In this document: positions 5,579-7,699 of the stretch, piece after piece
Position numbering within the stretch: position 1 is the stretch's first letter
Layout: each line of letters starts with the position of its first letter
From: Sandaracinaceae bacterium
GTDB lineage: Bacteria; Myxococcota_A; Polyangia; Polyangiales; JAFGIB01
Length of the DNA stretch: 7,699 nt
Assembly: GCA_017881145.1 (NCBI GenBank)
Contig: JADGRG010000196.1
Location: 1-7,699 of the forward strand
Direction: 5' to 3'
Position numbers and translations under genes: made by a program
Notes under the pieces: generated by a model
Databases searched by the model: none
What the model was told of the DNA's origin: nothing
What the model saw: the letters and a program-made list of their open reading frames with translations, nothing else

Positions 5579-7621
5579 ATGCGTATCGCCTTCACCCACA
5601 ACCTCCAGCTCAGCACCAGTGAAGCGGAGGCAGAGTTCGACACACCTGAGACCGTGGCAGGGATCTCAGCGGCTCTGCGCAAGCTCGGCCATCAGGTCGA
5701 GCCAGTGGAGGTGTCGGGTCCGGCTTCGCGCGTGGTGGCGCGCCTCGAAGCGTTGGTGCCCGACCTTGTCTTCAACACAGCCGAAGGCAGTCACGGTCGT
5801 TTCCGCGAAGCGTTCTACCCCGCACTCTTCGACCGACTCGGTCTGCCTTACACTGGCTCGGACGCCTACGTCTGCGCGCTCACCCTCGACAAGCGCATCA
5901 CCAAGATGGTGGTCGGCTCCTACGGTGTGACCACGCCGCGCTTCTGTTTCGTGGAGGACGTAACCCAGCTTTCTGCGGCTGATTCCCTGCGTTTTCCGCT
6001 GATCGTGAAGCCCAACTTCGAGGGCTCTTCGGTCGGCATCACGGTGGACTCGGTGGTCGAGACCCACGAGCAGCTCACCGCCCGAGTGCTCGATCTCTTG
6101 GCGCGCTTCCCCGCCGGTGCGCTGGTCGAGGAGTTCATCGTCGGACGCGACATCACAGTGCCATTCATCGAGAAGGCCTCGCCGCTCACCGCCGGTGTGT
6201 TGGAGCCTGCTGGCTACGAATACGAGCCGACCTTCGTCGCCGGCCGGCGCTTCCAGCTCTACGACTTCGAGCTCAAGAACATCGGTTCGAATGCCGTAAA
6301 CGTGAAAGTCCCGGCGGAGATCACCTCGCTGCAACGCTTGCGCTGCATCGAGCTGACGCAGAAGGTGATCCGCGCGCTCGGCATCCACGACATGGGTCGT
6401 GTCGACTTCCGATTGGGCGACGACGGAGAGGTCTACTTCCTCGAAGTGAACGCGTTGCCGAGCTTGGAGAAGGGCGCGGCGATCTACGCGTCGAGTGCGC
6501 TGGCGGGTCTGTCGACTCAGGAAGCGGTGCTCGATGCGATCTTGCGCTCTGCCGCGGAGCGCTACGGACTCTCACAGAGTGCAATGCCTGCACGCCGCAG
6601 CGCGCAGAGATTGCGCGTTGGCCTCACTTACAACCGACGTCGAACCACCGAGCTCACCGCAGATCGCGACCACGACGCCGAGTACGACACGCCGCAGACG
6701 ATCTCGGCGATCCGTGAAGCGGTCGAGTCTTACGGTCACACCGTGGTCGAGCTCGAAGCCACGCCGGAGCTCTCCACGCTCTTGCCAGCCGCTGCGGTCG
6801 ACCTCGTGTTCAACATCGCCGAGGGCATGGGCGGTCGCAACCGTGAGGCGCAGGTGCCTGCGTTGCTGGAGCTGCTCGGCATTCCTTACACCGGATCCGA
6901 TCCTGCCGCGATGTCGCTCGCGCTCGACAAGAGCTTGGCCAAACAGATCGTCGCGCAGGCCGGCGTGCCGACGCCGAGCTCCATGGTGGTGCGCACCGGC
7001 AAGGAACGTCTGGTCAAAGGCCTCGAGTTTCCCTTGATGGTGAAGCCCGTCGCCGAGGGCAGCAGCAAAGGCATCGTCGGACGTTCAGTGGTGGAGAACG
7101 AAGCCGAGCTGCGCGAAGCCGCGCGCGAGATCATCCAGAAGTATAAGCAGGACGCGCTGGTCGAGACCTACCTGCCGGGTCGCGAGTTCACGGTCGCGCT
7201 GCTCGGCGAGAGCAAACCCAAGGCGCTGCCGCCGATGGAGGTCATCTTCACCGACCCCGCGCGCAAGCACCCGATCTACGACTTCGAGTGCAAGTTCCGC
7301 GGCCTCGGGATCCGCTACGAGGTGCCGGCCAAGCTCGACGAGCCGCTCTTGCGCGAGATCGAGCGCGTCTCCAAGCGTGCGTTCGTGGCGCTGGGCTGTC
7401 GCGATTACTCGCGCGTCGACCTGCGCATCGACGCGCAGGGGCGGGTGAACTTCGTCGAGTGCAATCCGCTGCCCGGGCTCTCGCCTGGCTTCTCCGACAT
7501 GTGTCTGATCGCGGATGCCGTCGGCATCTCCTATCGCACCCTGATCGGCGAGATCATCGCGCCCTGCATACGCCGCTACCGCGAGAGCCGTCGGTTACGC
7601 GCCATCGAGGGGCGACTCTAA
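5579..7621 (+). CDS. Tandem (double) D-Ala-D-Ala-ligase-like ATP-grasp protein
   Basis: A 680-aa cytosolic protein made of two Ddl-like units, about 1-335 and 345-680, joined by a short linker. Matching landmarks: DLVFNTAEG (62-70) and DLVFNIAEG (408-416); YTGSD (91-95 and 437-441); LDKRITK (103-109) and LDKSLAK (449-455); KPNFEGSSVGI (144-154) and KPVAEGSSKGI (489-499); LYDFELK and IYDFECK (227-233, 566-572). Likely Mg ligands are Asp276, Glu289, Asn291 and Asp614, Glu627, Asn629, so both ATP sites look intact. ATP-grasp enzymes activate a carboxylate as acyl phosphate and join it to an amine. True Ddl is about 300-360 aa with an N-terminal GGxSxEhxVS motif; here both halves have instead an acidic stretch followed by an E-[FY]-D-T-P-x-T motif. 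The last loops differ: EVNALPSLEKGAA in half 1, ECNPLPGLSPGFS in half 2. I infer an amino-acid or peptide ligase, not the housekeeping D-Ala ligase. The shared control region with the aminomutase suggests a beta-amino acid substrate. Confidence 0.85.
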   Translation: MRIAFTHNLQLSTSEAEAEFDTPETVAGISAALRKLGHQVEPVEVSGPASRVVARLEALVPDLVFNTAEGSHGRFREAFYPALFDRLGLPYTGSDAYVCALTLDKRITKMVVGSYGVTTPRFCFVEDVTQLSAADSLRFPLIVKPNFEGSSVGITVDSVVETHEQLTARVLDLLARFPAGALVEEFIVGRDITVPFIEKASPLTAGVLEPAGYEYEPTFVAGRRFQLYDFELKNIGSNAVNVKVPAEITSLQRLRCIELTQKVIRALGIHDMGRVDFRLGDDGEVYFLEVNALPSLEKGAAIYASSALAGLSTQEAVLDAILRSAAERYGLSQSAMPARRSAQRLRVGLTYNRRRTTELTADRDHDAEYDTPQTISAIREAVESYGHTVVELEATPELSTLLPAAAVDLVFNIAEGMGGRNREAQVPALLELLGIPYTGSDPAAMSLALDKSLAKQIVAQAGVPTPSSMVVRTGKERLVKGLEFPLMVKPVAEGSSKGIVGRSVVENEAELREAAREIIQKYKQDALVETYLPGREFTVALLGESKPKALPPMEVIFTDPARKHPIYDFECKFRGLGIRYEVPAKLDEPLLREIERVSKRAFVALGCRDYSRVDLRIDAQGRVNFVECNPLPGLSPGFSDMCLIADAVGISYRTLIGEIIAPCIRRYRESRRLRAIEGRL

Positions 7622-7657
7622 ACAGAGACGCCTGGACCGCGATCCACCATCCGTCGG

Positions 7658-7679
7658 GGTTGGGGCCCCGACCCCAACC
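7658..7679 (+). terminator. GC-rich hairpin downstream of the ATP-grasp gene
   Basis: Perfect 8-bp arms GGTTGGGG (7658-7665) and CCCCAACC (7672-7679) around a CCCCGA loop, 36 nt after the stop codon. No T run follows, so it may be a weak intrinsic terminator, a Rho-assisted 3' end, or an unrelated repeat. The remaining bases to 7699 show nothing else. Confidence 0.42.
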
Positions 7680-7699
7680 GGGCAATCCGCCCCCTCCTC

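Noticed and set aside
5399..5599. 67-residue N-terminal extension of the aminomutase
   Set aside because: It overlaps the start and ribosome site of the divergent ATP-grasp gene and the likely promoter and palindrome; no family resemblance.
5579..7621. Housekeeping ddl for peptidoglycan synthesis
   Set aside because: The protein is a double unit, lacks the N-terminal Ddl signature, and sits beside an aminomutase rather than in a mur/fts cluster.
7622..7699. Transposon end or repeat family at the right edge
   Set aside because: Only one hairpin copy is visible, with no transposase and no target-site duplication in the window.

Overview
The window is a GC-rich, gene-dense chromosomal segment with bacterial gene structure. 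It looks most like a Gram-negative delta-proteobacterial lineage, probably Myxococcota. The grounds are a FadL-type outer-membrane barrel end, an FtsH of the HEMGH variant, a secreted clan-CD (caspase/legumain-like) peptidase with an EF-hand loop, and strong GC bias at third codon positions. The lineage is an inference from gene style, not from a marker gene. No tRNA, rRNA, CRISPR array, insertion sequence or phage gene was seen.

Layout, left to right. (1) Positions 1-380, plus strand: the 3' end of an OMPP1/FadL-type outer-membrane transporter. (2) Positions 349-2202, minus strand: a complete ftsH (617 aa) whose 3' end overlaps the transporter's 3' end by 32 bp, tail to tail. (3) Positions 2328-3857, plus strand: a 509-aa exported clan-CD cysteine peptidase with a Thr-Pro linker encoded by a hexanucleotide tandem repeat and a canonical EF-hand calcium loop. 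It is divergent from ftsH across a 125-bp gap. (4) Positions 3858-3928: a short convergent gap with a long hairpin that could terminate transcription from both sides. (5) Positions 3929-5398, minus strand: a lysine-2,3-aminomutase-family radical SAM/PLP enzyme (489 aa). (6) Positions 5399-5578: a 180-bp divergent control region with a near-perfect 21-bp palindrome that coincides with a plausible promoter for the aminomutase. (7) Positions 5579-7621, plus strand: a 680-aa protein made of two D-Ala-D-Ala-ligase-like ATP-grasp units in tandem, followed by a GC-rich hairpin.

The most interesting part is the right half. A radical SAM aminomutase that keeps the catalytic and lysine-binding residues of lysine 2,3-aminomutase shares one control region with a tandem ATP-grasp ligase whose halves have lost the usual Ddl N-terminal substrate signature. 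A simple hypothesis is that the first enzyme makes a beta-amino acid (beta-lysine or a relative) and the second ligates it, ATP-dependently, to another amino acid, a peptide or a cell-envelope acceptor. No AblB-type acetyltransferase, EF-P or EpmA gene lies in the window, so the known acetyl-beta-lysine osmolyte and EF-P modification routes are not supported here. In the left half, two proteases (FtsH and the clan-CD enzyme) are divergent neighbours, which allows, but does not show, shared regulation.
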